Positions 16,778 to 26,251 are shown, numbered from the stretch's first letter. The stretch is DNA of 64,000 bases from Scandinavium hiltneri (GCF_024764835.1 NZ_JALIGE010000076.1:496001-560000), one strand, 5' to 3'. The notes: generated from the sequence alone by a model not told the origin. Numbers and translations: made by a program.

Positions 16778-17161
16778 TCAGGCATGCGCGCGCGGCGCTG
16801 ATTTATTCATTGCCTGAATATTGTCAGATAAGGTGTCGAGACAGCGTTGCAGTACATCTGGATTAACAGCAATAAACGATGGGCAGTCATGGTGCCCGGT
16901 CATCAGGCAAACCGCCGCAGAAGCCAACGTCTCACCGGCAGTGTGTAACGCCTCATTCTGTACAGGCGTCAGCGATGGCGACAGCGTAGCAGCGTGATGA
17001 CGCAGCTCGCCGCAAAGTTCAAACAAGTTTTCACGCAGATGATCATTATCGCTGACTGACATATAACCCTTGGCTCGCCTGAGTTGCAGGTAAGCTGCAA
17101 GGTCAATTTGTGCGTTCACCAGTTTATTCAACAAGTTACGAAACAGTCTGTCAACGTTCAT
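16778..17161 (-). CDS. bssR: Biofilm regulator BssR
   Basis: A 127-residue small cytoplasmic protein matching E. coli BssR (YliH) in length and in LAAYLQLRRAKGYMSVSDNDHLR and AAVCLMTGHHDCPSFIAVN. BssR influences biofilm formation through indole and AI-2 linked pathways in E. coli; no biochemical mechanism is fixed. A good GGAGG site precedes the start at 17161. In E. coli the next gene upstream is rimO; here it is absent and a small divergent gene at 17407 takes the space. Confidence 0.9.
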   Translation of the reverse strand: MNVDRLFRNLLNKLVNAQIDLAAYLQLRRAKGYMSVSDNDHLRENLFELCGELRHHAATLSPSLTPVQNEALHTAGETLASAAVCLMTGHHDCPSFIAVNPDVLQRCLDTLSDNIQAMNKSAPRAHA

Positions 17162-17406
17162 ACCTTTCCTCCTGTGTCGTCCAATGTCACCGTTATAGTA
17201 TGGTCATTTTTTAAGCACAATGATGAGTCAGGTCAATATTTCATCGCAGATTTACACGATTTTAAACTCCGCCGATTGACGGAAACCGCATTAACCTGGC
17301 GGGACAAAAAAGCAACATTTGTTGAGGTTTTGTTTGGAAAACTGAATAGTAACATTCCGCAACCATTGATATAGTGCGCCGGACTTCTCAACCAGACGGT
17401 GCAATA

Positions 17407-17637
17407 ATGTTCAAAAAAGGGTTATCAGTTGTTCTGCTGCTGTGCGCGCTTTTTTCCGGTCAGTTGATGGCCAGCGGTGATGGCCATGAGTTTTACGACG
17501 TGCAAAATGCCGATCACCTTCTGCGCCACGGTGCCGACAGTGACGATATCCGGGCGAGGGCCAGAGAGGCCGCCGATGAGTTACGCGAGGATAACCACAG
17601 CGTGAAAGACAGGAAACCTGAGGTTATCCATCGATAA
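17407..17637 (+). CDS. Small secreted protein of unknown function (76 aa)
   Basis: A 76-residue product with a signal peptide (MFKKGLSVVLLLCALFSGQLMA, probable cleavage after ALA/MAS near residue 22-24). The mature chain is short, highly charged and His/Asp-rich (GHEFYDVQNADHLLRHGADSDDIRARAREAADELRED). ATG 17407 was preferred over the upstream 17374 frame because it starts the signal peptide. It lies in the position of E. coli rimO/yliF/yliE and is convergent with gsiD. I do not recognise a named family with certainty. Confidence 0.7.
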   Translation: MFKKGLSVVLLLCALFSGQLMASGDGHEFYDVQNADHLLRHGADSDDIRARAREAADELREDNHSVKDRKPEVIHR

Positions 17638-17652
17638 AACATCTCATTACGC

Positions 17653-18564
17653 TTACCCCTTGATCTTCGGATCCAGCGCATCGCGCAAACCATCGCCCAG
17701 CAGGTTGAACGCCAGCACCGTCAGGAATATTGCCAGCGCCGGGAACAACGCGACGTGCGGCGACATCACCATATCGGCACGCGCTTCGTTGAGCATCGCG
17801 CCCCACTCCGGGGTCGGCGGCTGTGCGCCCAAGCCGAGAAACGACAGGCTGGCTGCGGAAATTATCGATACCCCAATTCGCATGGTGAAATAGACCACAA
17901 TCGACGATACGGTGCCCGGCAGGATATGGCGGAACAGAATGGTGCTGTCGCTGGCGCCAATGCTGCGTGACGACTCAATAAACGTCTGCTGTTTGAGCAC
18001 CAGCGTGTTGCCGCGCACCAGGCGCGCAAACGCCGGAACGGAGAATATTGCCACCGCGATGATGACGTTCGCCATGCCGCTGCCCATCACCGCCACCACG
18101 GCTATCGCCAGCAGAATGCCCGGGAAGGCAAACAGCACGTCGCAGATACGCATGATGACGCGGTCCCACCAACCTTCGTAATAGCCCGCAAGTAGCCCCA
18201 ACACCGTGCCGACAACAGCGCCGATCAGTACTGCAAACACGCCCGCAGCAAGTGAAATACGCGCCCCGACCAGCACCCGGCTGAAAATGTCGCGCCCGAG
18301 AGAATCCACGCCAAACCAGTGCATCATCGACGGACCATCGTTCAGCCGGTCGTAATCGAAGTAGTTTTCCGCATCGAACGGCGCTATCCACGGTGCCAGA
18401 AAGGCCACCACGATCAGCAGCACAACAAACACCGCGGCGGCCATCGCCACCGGCTGTTTGCGGAATTTGCGCCAGAATTCATGCCACGGCGTGCGCACCT
18501 GTCCGGGAGCCACTCCGGGTAGCGCATTCATGATTGCCTGACGTCGCCAGTTTAACAGTCGCAC
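17653..18564 (-). CDS. gsiD: Glutathione ABC transporter permease GsiD
   Basis: A 303-residue DppC-type permease with an N-terminal cytoplasmic tail, a first helix around residues 40-60, then the BPD_transp_1 core. The coupling-helix (EAA) region reads ESSRSIGASDSTILFRHILPGTV. The motif HWFGVDSLGRDIFSRVL is typical of DppC-like subunits. It works with GsiC to import glutathione across the inner membrane. It is the last gene of the iaaA-gsiABCD operon and abuts gsiC without a gap. Confidence 0.95.
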   Translation of the reverse strand: MRLLNWRRQAIMNALPGVAPGQVRTPWHEFWRKFRKQPVAMAAAVFVVLLIVVAFLAPWIAPFDAENYFDYDRLNDGPSMMHWFGVDSLGRDIFSRVLVGARISLAAGVFAVLIGAVVGTVLGLLAGYYEGWWDRVIMRICDVLFAFPGILLAIAVVAVMGSGMANVIIAVAIFSVPAFARLVRGNTLVLKQQTFIESSRSIGASDSTILFRHILPGTVSSIVVYFTMRIGVSIISAASLSFLGLGAQPPTPEWGAMLNEARADMVMSPHVALFPALAIFLTVLAFNLLGDGLRDALDPKIKG

Positions 18565-19485
18565 TTACTTGTACCTGATAGTCGGGTTGATGGCGGCATA
18601 CAGCACGTCCACCACCAGATTGATGAGAATAAATTCCAGCGAAAAGAGCAGCACTTCCGCCTGAATCACCGGATAGTCGCGCATCTCCACCGAATCCACC
18701 AGCAGGCGCCCAAGCCCCGGCCAGTTAAAGACTTTTTCGACCACAATTGAGCCGCCGAGCAGAAAACCAAACTGCAGGCCCATCATGGTCACCACCGGGA
18801 TCATCGCGTTACGCAAGCCGTGTTTAAGCACCACCCACGTTTCGCTCACCCCTTTGGCCCGCGCGGTGCGCATGTAGTCTTCATTGAGCACATCGACGAA
18901 GGACGCTCGCGTGAAGCGGGCCATCACCGCCGCCACCGCCGCGCCGAGGGTGATTGACGGCAGAATGTAGTGCCGCCAGCTGTCCGCGCCAACGGTCGGC
19001 AACCAGCCCAGTTCAACGGAAAAGACCTGCATCAGCAGCATGCCCAGCGCGAACGCCGGGAAGGAAATACCGGTGACGGCAATCGCCATGCCAAGCCTGT
19101 CCGGCCAGCGATTGCGCCAGACGGCCGCCGCTACACCCATCGCCATGCCGAAAATCACCGCCCAGATCATACTGCACAGTGTGAGCCACAGCGTTGGCAT
19201 GAAACGGCTGGCAATCTCTTCCGACACAGGACGATGCGACACCATCGAGGTGCCAAAATCGCCTTGCAAGACGTTGACGATGTAGTGCCCAAACTGAACG
19301 TACAGCGGCTGGTCGAGGCCCAGCTGTTGACGCACCATCGCCACGACTTGCGCATCCGCTTCCGGCCCGGCAATCAAACGCGCGGGGTCGCCGGGCAGCA
19401 GATGCACAAACAGGAACACCAGCACCGCCACGATGAGCAGCGTCGGGATCAGGCCAAGCAAACGTTTAATGACGTAACTAAACAT
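18565..19485 (-). CDS. gsiC: Glutathione ABC transporter permease GsiC
   Basis: A 306-residue DppB-type permease: N-terminal helix (LLGLIPTLLIVAVLVFLFVHLLPGDPAR), a periplasmic loop, then the core with the EAA segment YMRTARAKGVSETWVVLKHGLRNA. It pairs with GsiD. The ATG overlaps the gsiB stop by one base, and gsiD follows directly, showing tight translational coupling in the operon. Confidence 0.95.
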   Translation of the reverse strand: MFSYVIKRLLGLIPTLLIVAVLVFLFVHLLPGDPARLIAGPEADAQVVAMVRQQLGLDQPLYVQFGHYIVNVLQGDFGTSMVSHRPVSEEIASRFMPTLWLTLCSMIWAVIFGMAMGVAAAVWRNRWPDRLGMAIAVTGISFPAFALGMLLMQVFSVELGWLPTVGADSWRHYILPSITLGAAVAAVMARFTRASFVDVLNEDYMRTARAKGVSETWVVLKHGLRNAMIPVVTMMGLQFGFLLGGSIVVEKVFNWPGLGRLLVDSVEMRDYPVIQAEVLLFSLEFILINLVVDVLYAAINPTIRYK

Positions 19486-21023
19486 TACTTCAGGTCGGCC
19501 TCATCAAAGCTAAAACCAGTATCCGGCATGATGTAGAACCCGGTCAGGTTCTTACTGTGCGCAGAAACCAGTTTTTCCACCACCAGCGGCACCCACGGGG
19601 ACTCTTTCCAGATGGTGTCCTGAGCCTCTTTGTACAGACGCTCTTTCTCTTTCGGGTCATTGGTCTTCAGCGCCCCGGCGAGGTCTTTGTCCACCTGCGG
19701 ATTACTGTAGAACGCGGTGTTAAACAGCGTTGGCGGCCAGTTTTGCGAAGAAAACAGCGGCGACAGCGCCCAGTCTGCTTCACCGGTCGAGGCTGACCAG
19801 CCGGTGTAGAACATTCTTACGCCGCTTTCTTTCTGTCCTTTGGCTTCGACTTCTGACGCACGCTGGCCCGCGTCCATCGCCGTCAGCTGCGCCTTGATGC
19901 CCACCTGCGCCAGCTGCTGCTGGGTAAACTGCAGCACTTTTTGCGCGGTGCTGTGGTTATGCGATGACCACAGCGTGGTGCTGAACCCGTTCGGGAAACC
20001 GGCTTCTTTCAACAGTTCGCGGGCTTTCGCCGGATCGTACGGCCACGGTTTATAAGTCTGCGCATACGCAATCGACGGCGGCACCACGCCGGTTGCCGGG
20101 GTCGCGTAACCAGCAAAGGCCACTTTCACCAGGGCCTGACGGTTGATAGCGTAGTTGATCGCCTCGCGCACTTTCGGGTTATCAAACGGTTTTTGCGTCA
20201 CGTTCATGCTGATGTAGCGCTGCATGATTGACGGGCTCGCTACCAGCTCCAGTTTGCTGTTTTTTTCCAGCAGCGGGGCCTGCTCGTAAGGGATCGGGAA
20301 CGCAAACTGCGCTTCTCCGGTTTGCAGCATCGCCGCGCGAGTATTGTTATCCACGACCGGACGCCAGGTGATGGAGTCGAGTTTTGGCAGACCTTTCTGC
20401 CAGTAACCGTCAAACTTCTTCACCTTCACAAAGTCAGTCTGGTTCCAGGTCTCGAGCGAATACGGCCCGGTGCCCACCGGATGGAAGCCGATATCCTTGC
20501 CGAATTTCTTGATAGCCGCCGGGGAAATCATCGCCGTTGCCGGGTGCGCCAGAATGTTAATAAACGCCGAAAACGGCTGTTTGAGGGTGATTTTCACCGT
20601 CAGCGGATCGACCGCTTCGGTGCTGGCGATATCCTTGTACAGGTTATAGCGCTTGAGATGGTTATCCGGGTTGCTGGCCCTGTCGAGGTTGATTTTCACC
20701 GCCTCGGCGTTGAAATCGGTCCCGTCCTGGAATTTCACTCCGCTACGCAGTTTGAGGGTGTACACCAGTCCGTCATCTGACACTGTGTAGCTTTCCGCCA
20801 GCACGTTGTGCATTTTCATGTCTTTATCGAGGCCAAACAGCCCCTGATAGAACGACTTCGCCACCGCCTGAGACAGCGTGTCGTTCGCATCATACGGGTC
20901 GAGCGTCGTGAAATTTGACCCCACCGCCACCACCACATCTTTAGCCGCAAATGCGGGTGCGGCGGCCAGGGCGGAAACAACACCCAGTGCCAGCAGCCAT
21001 TTACCTGAAATCTGTTGTGTCAT
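19485..21023 (-). CDS. gsiB: Glutathione-binding periplasmic protein GsiB
   Basis: A 512-residue SBP_bac_5 family binding protein, the same length as E. coli GsiB. The signal peptide ends near AAAPAFA-AKD (about residue 26). Family hallmarks include YTLKLRSGVKFQDGTDFNAEAVKIN, HPVGTGPYSLETW and REAINYAINRQALVK. The start at 21023 (MTQQISGK) is preceded by AGGAG; the reading frame upstream to 21122 is not conserved. It delivers glutathione to GsiCD. Confidence 0.95.
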   Translation of the reverse strand: MTQQISGKWLLALGVVSALAAAPAFAAKDVVVAVGSNFTTLDPYDANDTLSQAVAKSFYQGLFGLDKDMKMHNVLAESYTVSDDGLVYTLKLRSGVKFQDGTDFNAEAVKINLDRASNPDNHLKRYNLYKDIASTEAVDPLTVKITLKQPFSAFINILAHPATAMISPAAIKKFGKDIGFHPVGTGPYSLETWNQTDFVKVKKFDGYWQKGLPKLDSITWRPVVDNNTRAAMLQTGEAQFAFPIPYEQAPLLEKNSKLELVASPSIMQRYISMNVTQKPFDNPKVREAINYAINRQALVKVAFAGYATPATGVVPPSIAYAQTYKPWPYDPAKARELLKEAGFPNGFSTTLWSSHNHSTAQKVLQFTQQQLAQVGIKAQLTAMDAGQRASEVEAKGQKESGVRMFYTGWSASTGEADWALSPLFSSQNWPPTLFNTAFYSNPQVDKDLAGALKTNDPKEKERLYKEAQDTIWKESPWVPLVVEKLVSAHSKNLTGFYIMPDTGFSFDEADLK

Positions 21024-21039
21024 GTTGTTCTCCTGATTG

Positions 21040-22911
21040 TTATAGGCTCGACAGTGCGCTGGGGGTATCGTCCCGGGCGACAAAATGCCCAGGGCTAACC
21101 TGAACCAGCGGCACGCTGGCAATCTCTTCTCCCCGCGGATAAATATTGCCGGGCAGCTCGTCGGACAGCAGTACGCGCTGCGGTCGACGGTGCGTCGGGT
21201 CAGCCACCGGCACGGCGGCCATCAGCTTGCGGGTATACGGGTGCTGCGGGTTTTCAAATACGGCATTACGCGGGCCAATTTCGACAATTCGCCCGCGGTA
21301 CATCACCGCCACGCGATGGCTGATACGCTCAACCACGGCCATATCGTGGGAAATAAACAGGTACGCCATGCCCATTTCCCGCTGCAAATCGAGCAGCAGG
21401 TTGATTATCTGCGCGCGAATCGACACGTCCAGCGCGGATACCGCCTCATCGGCAATCACCACTTTTGGGTTGAGCGCCAGCGCGCGGGCGATGCAAATTC
21501 GCTGGCGCTGGCCGCCAGAAAACTCGTGCGGGTAACGCCAGGCGTGCTCCGGCTGTAGCCCGACGCGTTCAAGCAGCCACGCCACCCGACGTCGGGCATC
21601 GGCTTCCGGCAGCGTGTTATGCACCCGCAGCGGTTCAAGAATTGAATAACCGACGGTTTGCCGCGGATCAAGCGAAGCCCACGGGTCCTGAAAAATAAAC
21701 TGGATGTCGCGCCGCAGCGGCTGAAGCTGGCTGTCCGACAACGTATCGATACGTTTCCCGTTGAACGTCATGTTGCCGCTTTGCGACTCCACCAACCGTA
21801 ACAGCGCGCGCCCGGTCGTCGATTTCCCGGAACCGGATTCGCCCACCAGCGCCAGCGTTTCGCCGGGCCATAAATCGAAACTCACCTTTTCCACCGCGTG
21901 TACTTCGCGGGTGACGCGGTTGAGAATGCCGCTGCGCAGTGGAAAACGGGTGACCAAATCACGCACCTGCAAAATCGGCTCACCGGGAACGACGGTGTCC
22001 TGCTCAGCGGGTTTGGCATCGGTGTTCAGCAGCGGGAAACTGCGCGGCAACGCGCTGCCACGCATGGCGCCCAGCCGCGGAACCGCAGCCAGCAACGCTT
22101 TGGTATACGGATGCTGTGGCGCGTGAAAAATTTGCTCGACGCTGCCGGTTTCCACCGCTTCGCCCTGGTACATCACCAATACACGATCGGCGATATCCGC
22201 CACTACGCCCATGTCGTGAGTGATAAAAATCACCCCCATCTCCATCTCTTTTTGCAACACGTCGATCAGCTGCAGAATTTGCGCCTGAATGGTGACATCC
22301 AGCGCGGTCGTCGGTTCGTCGGCAATCAGCACCACCGGACGACAGGAGAGCGCCATCGCAATCATCACTCGCTGGCGCATCCCGCCAGACAGCTGATGCG
22401 GGTAGCGCGCCAGAACAGTTTCGGCTTCCGGAATACGCACCTGATCGAGCATTTTCTTCGCGGCTTTCAGCGCATCGTCTCGCCCTAGCCCCTGATGCAG
22501 GCGGATAGATTCGGCTATCTGCTCGCCCACGGTAAATACCGGGTTCAGCGACGTCATGGGCTCCTGGAAGATCATCGCGATATCCGCCCCGCGCACGTGA
22601 CGCATGTGCGACGCACTTTGAGCCGTCACGTCAATCACTTCGCGGTTACGTCGGCGAAGCATGAGTGTTTCGCTGTTCACCTCACCGCCGGACTGCTCCA
22701 GCAGGCGCATTAACGCCAGCGCGGTGACCGATTTCCCCGAACCGGATTCGCCGACAATCGCCAGCGTCTCGCCGCGCTTGAGGCTAAATGACAGATGCTT
22801 TACCGCCTGAACTGGCTGCTGTTCCTGCTGAAAAATAATGTTCAAATCACGCACCACCAGCACCTCGCTGGGGTCGATTTCATGGCTTTTCGGCACGCTT
22901 CCTCCTGTCAC
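21040..22911 (-). CDS. gsiA: Glutathione ABC transporter ATP-binding protein GsiA
   Basis: A 623-residue duplicated ABC ATPase combining DppD- and DppF-like halves. Domain 1 has Walker A GESGSGKS, signature LSGGMRQR and Walker B VVLIADEPTTALD. Domain 2 has Walker A GESGSGKSTTGRALL, signature FSGGQRQRICIARAL and Walker B VVIADEAVSALD; each half ends with the oligopeptide-transporter C-terminal extension (HPYTKALLAAVP, HPYTRKLMAAVP). It energises GsiBCD. The start overlaps the iaaA stop by 4 bp (ATGA). Confidence 0.96.
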   Translation of the reverse strand: MTGGSVPKSHEIDPSEVLVVRDLNIIFQQEQQPVQAVKHLSFSLKRGETLAIVGESGSGKSVTALALMRLLEQSGGEVNSETLMLRRRNREVIDVTAQSASHMRHVRGADIAMIFQEPMTSLNPVFTVGEQIAESIRLHQGLGRDDALKAAKKMLDQVRIPEAETVLARYPHQLSGGMRQRVMIAMALSCRPVVLIADEPTTALDVTIQAQILQLIDVLQKEMEMGVIFITHDMGVVADIADRVLVMYQGEAVETGSVEQIFHAPQHPYTKALLAAVPRLGAMRGSALPRSFPLLNTDAKPAEQDTVVPGEPILQVRDLVTRFPLRSGILNRVTREVHAVEKVSFDLWPGETLALVGESGSGKSTTGRALLRLVESQSGNMTFNGKRIDTLSDSQLQPLRRDIQFIFQDPWASLDPRQTVGYSILEPLRVHNTLPEADARRRVAWLLERVGLQPEHAWRYPHEFSGGQRQRICIARALALNPKVVIADEAVSALDVSIRAQIINLLLDLQREMGMAYLFISHDMAVVERISHRVAVMYRGRIVEIGPRNAVFENPQHPYTRKLMAAVPVADPTHRRPQRVLLSDELPGNIYPRGEEIASVPLVQVSPGHFVARDDTPSALSSL

Positions 22912-23846
22912 CGGTAGATGCCGACGGTAGGTGTATCGCCAACGTACGCGTACGCGCGGTACATCCCTTCGCTGTTGAACGGCATCACCACGTTGCCTTC
23001 ACGGTCAATCGCAATCAGGCCACCGCTGCCGCCCAGGGCGGGAAGTTTTTCCATGACCACCCGCTCGCACGCATCCTGCAGGCTTAAATCGCTGTATTCC
23101 ATCAGGGCCGAAATATCGTAGGCCGCAAGCGTGCGCATAAACACTTCACCGGTGCCGGTGCAGGACACCGCCACGCTGGCATTATTGGCATAACAGCCTG
23201 CGCCCGGCAGCGGGCTATCGCCCACGCGTCCGGGTAATTTGTTGGTCATTCCGCCGGTCGAAGTCGCGGCGGCGAGATTACCTGCTTTATCGAGCGCTAC
23301 AGCCCCGACGGTGCCCATTTTTGTCTGTTCGTCCAGCGGTGAATCACTGTGATCGAGCCGCGTGTCTCCCGCAGCCTGAGCCTGTCGAAGCTGATACAGG
23401 CGTTCCGGCGTAGAAAACAAATCGTTACTGACCTTTTCCATCCCGTGCTGCACGGCAAATTTCTCGGCCCCTTCACCGATCAGCAGCACGTGCGGGCTTT
23501 GCTCGAGCACTGCACGCGCGGCGAGAACCGGATTGCGTAAATGCTTAATGCCCGCCACCGCGCCCGCTTGCAGGGAATAGCCATCCATCACGCAGGCATC
23601 GAGTTCGTGCGTTTCATCGGCGGTAAACACCGCCCCGGTCCCGGCGTTGAACAACGGGCACTCTTCCAGCAACCGTACGGCCTCGGTCACTACGTCCAGC
23701 GCGCTGGCTCCGGCCTCCAGCATTTTCTGCCCGGTTTCGACTATCGACGACAGCGCGATGACGTATTGCTGTTCGCGTTCTGGCGACATATTGCCACGGG
23801 TTATCGCCCCGGCACCGCCATGAATGGCAATCGCTGCATGACTCAT
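22908..23846 (-). CDS. iaaA: Isoaspartyl peptidase/L-asparaginase IaaA
   Basis: A 312-residue Ntn-hydrolase precursor that self-cleaves into alpha and beta subunits and hydrolyses isoaspartyl dipeptides and asparagine. The nucleophile is the Thr of KMGTVGAVALD (about residue 179), the conserved cleavage site. HGGAGAI at the N-terminus and the beta-subunit TSTGGMTNKLPGRVGDSPLPGAG support the family. It is the first gene of the iaaA-gsiABCD operon, linking isopeptide hydrolysis with glutathione/peptide uptake. It is divergent from moeA over 189 bp. Confidence 0.95.
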   Translation of the reverse strand: MSHAAIAIHGGAGAITRGNMSPEREQQYVIALSSIVETGQKMLEAGASALDVVTEAVRLLEECPLFNAGTGAVFTADETHELDACVMDGYSLQAGAVAGIKHLRNPVLAARAVLEQSPHVLLIGEGAEKFAVQHGMEKVSNDLFSTPERLYQLRQAQAAGDTRLDHSDSPLDEQTKMGTVGAVALDKAGNLAAATSTGGMTNKLPGRVGDSPLPGAGCYANNASVAVSCTGTGEVFMRTLAAYDISALMEYSDLSLQDACERVVMEKLPALGGSGGLIAIDREGNVVMPFNSEGMYRAYAYVGDTPTVGIYR

Positions 23847-24035
23847 TACGCCCTTCCCTTCGGCTGAAAAAATGCTTTTTCTATAAATATCATTATTGTG
23901 CCGATTAATTTATATGATTTTTGAATATAGAAAGCGCTGTCGGTGCTGTAAAGGCATCCGCGCCCCTGACATACAGTCGAGGTCGCTTTTCTGCCATAAT
24001 GGGCGCAACAGACGAATTGTCGCAGGAGTAACGTA

Positions 24036-25271
24036 ATGGATTTTAACGCCGGACTGATGCCGCTCGATGTAGCGCTGACGCAAATGCTCGACCGTATTTC
24101 CCCGCTGCATGACACCGAAACGCTGCCGCTGATGCAGGCCTTTGGCCGTATTACTGCCAAAGATGTGGTTTCCCCGCTCGACGTGCCGGGCTTTGATAAT
24201 TCGGCGATGGACGGCTACGCCGTGCGTCTGATCGACCTCGCCGACGGTCAACCGCTGCCTTTGGCGGGCAAAGCCTTCGCCGGACAGCCGTTCGACGGTG
24301 AATGGCCGACAGGTACCTGCGTGCGCATCATGACCGGCGCGCCTGTGCCACCAGGCTGCGACGCGGTGGTGATGCAGGAAGAAACCGAGCAAACCGATAA
24401 CGGCGTACGCTTCTCCGCCCGCGTTAACGCGGGTCAGAATATTCGCCGCCGCGGCGAAGACATCACCGCCGGTAGTGCGGTCTTCCCGCGTGGTACGCGC
24501 CTGACCGTCGCGGAGCTGCCGGTGCTGGCCTCGCTCGGCATCCCACAGGTTGAAGTGGTGCGCAAAGTGCGTGTGGCGGTGTTCTCCACCGGCGATGAGC
24601 TGAAGCTACCCGGCGAACAGCTGGCAGCGGGGCAGATTTATGATACCAATCGCCTGGCGGTGCATCTGATGCTCGAACAGCTGGGTTGTGAGGTGATTAA
24701 TCTCGGCATTATTCCTGACTCCCAGGAAAAACTGCGCGCGGCCTTTATCGCCGCTGATTCGCAGGCCGATGTGGTTATCAGTTCCGGCGGCGTGTCGGTA
24801 GGCGAAGCGGATTACACCAAAACCATTCTTGATGAGCTGGGCGAAATCGCATTCTGGAAGCTCGCCATCAAGCCGGGCAAACCTTTTGCTTTCGGCAAAC
24901 TGAACCACAGCTGGTTCTGCGGCTTGCCGGGCAACCCGGTTTCTGCCGCGCTGACGTTCTATCAGCTGGTCCAGCCGCTACTGGCGAAACTGAGCGGTAA
25001 TCCGGATTCTGGCCTGTCACCGCGTCTGCGGGTACAAACCACCACCCGACTGAAAAAATCGCCGGGCCGTCTCGATTTCCAGCGCGGGGTACTGACCCGC
25101 AACGCAGAAGGTGATTTAAGCGTCGCCACCACCGGACATCAGGGTTCACACGTGTTCAGTTCGTTCAGCCAGGGCAACTGTTTTATCGTACTGGAACGCT
25201 GCCGCGGCAACGTTGACGCGGGCGAATGGGTGGAAGTTGAACCGTTTAACGCGCTGTTCGGGGGGCTGTAA
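24036..25271 (+). CDS. moeA: Molybdopterin molybdenumtransferase MoeA
   Basis: A 411-residue enzyme that inserts molybdate into adenylylated molybdopterin to make Mo cofactor. Four-domain architecture is visible: the N-terminal LPLMQAFGRITAKDVVSPLDVPGFDNSAMDGYA, the MoCF_biosynth domain with VAVFSTGDELKLPGEQLAAGQIYDTN and SSGGVSVGEADYTK, and the GLPGNPVSA loop, followed by the C-terminal beta barrel. The start is preceded by AGGAG. The stop overlaps the moeB start by one base, so MoeA and MoeB are co-translated. Confidence 0.96.
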   Translation: MDFNAGLMPLDVALTQMLDRISPLHDTETLPLMQAFGRITAKDVVSPLDVPGFDNSAMDGYAVRLIDLADGQPLPLAGKAFAGQPFDGEWPTGTCVRIMTGAPVPPGCDAVVMQEETEQTDNGVRFSARVNAGQNIRRRGEDITAGSAVFPRGTRLTVAELPVLASLGIPQVEVVRKVRVAVFSTGDELKLPGEQLAAGQIYDTNRLAVHLMLEQLGCEVINLGIIPDSQEKLRAAFIAADSQADVVISSGGVSVGEADYTKTILDELGEIAFWKLAIKPGKPFAFGKLNHSWFCGLPGNPVSAALTFYQLVQPLLAKLSGNPDSGLSPRLRVQTTTRLKKSPGRLDFQRGVLTRNAEGDLSVATTGHQGSHVFSSFSQGNCFIVLERCRGNVDAGEWVEVEPFNALFGGL

Positions 25272-26026
25272 TGAGCGTGGAACTGAGTGATGCGGAGATG
25301 CTGCGCTACAACCGGCAAATCGTGTTGCGCGGTTTCGACTTTGACGGTCAGGAAAAGCTGAAAGCCTCGCGAGCGTTGATTGTTGGCTTAGGCGGTTTAG
25401 GCTGCGCCGCCGCGCAATATCTGGCAGCGGCGGGTGTAGGTCAGATGACGCTGCTCGATTTCGACACCGTGTCGCTGTCAAACCTGCAACGCCAGACGCT
25501 GCACAGCGATGCCAGGATAGGTCAGCCGAAAGTCGAGTCTGCCCGCGATTCGCTGTCCCGGATCAATCCGCACGTGCAGTTGATCTGCATAGATTCGCAG
25601 CTCGACGATGCGGCGCTCGCAGCGCAAATCGCAGCGCACGACGTGGTACTCGACTGTACCGATAACGTGCAGATTCGTAATCAGCTCAACGCGGGCTGTT
25701 TTCAGCATAAAACGCCGTTGGTTTCCGGGGCAGCCATTCGAATGGAAGGGCAGATCAGCGTATTCACCTATCAGGCTGGCGAACCGTGTTATCGCTGCCT
25801 GAGTCGTCTGTTCGGTGAAAACGCCCTCACCTGCGTCGAGGCCGGCGTGATGGCCCCGCTGGTCGGCGTTATCGGTTCGATGCAGGCAATGGAAGCCATT
25901 AAGCTTCTGGCCGCTTACGGCACACCGGCTGCCGGGAAAATCGTGATGTACGACGCGATGACCTGTCAGTTTCGGGAGATGAAGCTGATGCGGTTTACTG
26001 GATGTGAGATATGTCGTCCGGTCTGA
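25271..26026 (+). CDS. moeB: Molybdopterin-synthase adenylyltransferase MoeB
   Basis: A 251-residue E1-like enzyme that adenylates the C-terminus of MoaD. The ATP loop GLGGLGCAAAQYLAAAGVG, the adenylation region LSNLQRQTLH, and the DCTDN motif are present. Zn-binding cysteines occur as CYRCL and CEIC near the C-terminus. E. coli fsaA, which normally follows between moeB and pflE, is missing; a BIME occupies the gap instead. Confidence 0.96.
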   Translation: MSVELSDAEMLRYNRQIVLRGFDFDGQEKLKASRALIVGLGGLGCAAAQYLAAAGVGQMTLLDFDTVSLSNLQRQTLHSDARIGQPKVESARDSLSRINPHVQLICIDSQLDDAALAAQIAAHDVVLDCTDNVQIRNQLNAGCFQHKTPLVSGAAIRMEGQISVFTYQAGEPCYRCLSRLFGENALTCVEAGVMAPLVGVIGSMQAMEAIKLLAAYGTPAAGKIVMYDAMTCQFREMKLMRFTGCEICRPV

Positions 26027-26033
26027 GCCACTC

Positions 26034-26103
26034 TGCCCGGCGGCACTGCGTTGTGCTCGGGTCTACAAAAGCGTAGGCCAGGTAAGCGCAGCGCCACCGG
26101 GCA
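26034..26103. repeat. REP pair (BIME) downstream of moeB
   Basis: TGCCCGGCGGCACTGCG (26034 onward) pairs with CGCAGCGCCACCGGGCA (ending 26103). Inner complementary blocks surround GTCTACAAAAGCGTAGGCC, giving two head-to-head REP units. It lies between moeB and pflE in the place of E. coli fsaA and can serve as transcript 3' end protection or a gyrase/IHF site. Confidence 0.85.
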
Positions 26104-26201
26104 TAAAATGACAATTCCATTCTTCCAAACGCCTCCAGCCAATCCTGTCCGAACTTATCAATAGCAGCAACCGCTCGCTTTGTTGACGCACATCAAAATC
26201 A

Positions 26202-26215
26202 CTTTCATTCGAAAG
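26202..26215. promoter_or_regulatory. Shared 14-bp motif, copy 1 (pflE promoter)
   Basis: CTTTCATTCGAAAG: perfect 5-bp arms CTTTC/GAAAG around a 4-bp centre, 36 bp upstream of the pflE start. The same motif, read on the other strand as CTTTCGAATGAAAG, recurs before ybiV and ybiU with one mismatch each. The regulator is not identified; the nearby LacI-type gene is a candidate. Confidence 0.55.
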
Positions 26216-26251
26216 CTATTTAATCTTTATACGAAATCAAAGAGGCGATTT

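Noticed and set aside
17084..17374. Plus-strand ORF spanning the bssR 5' end and the gap after it
   Set aside because: Starts antisense inside bssR; the unique part shows no family feature and no ribosome-binding site.
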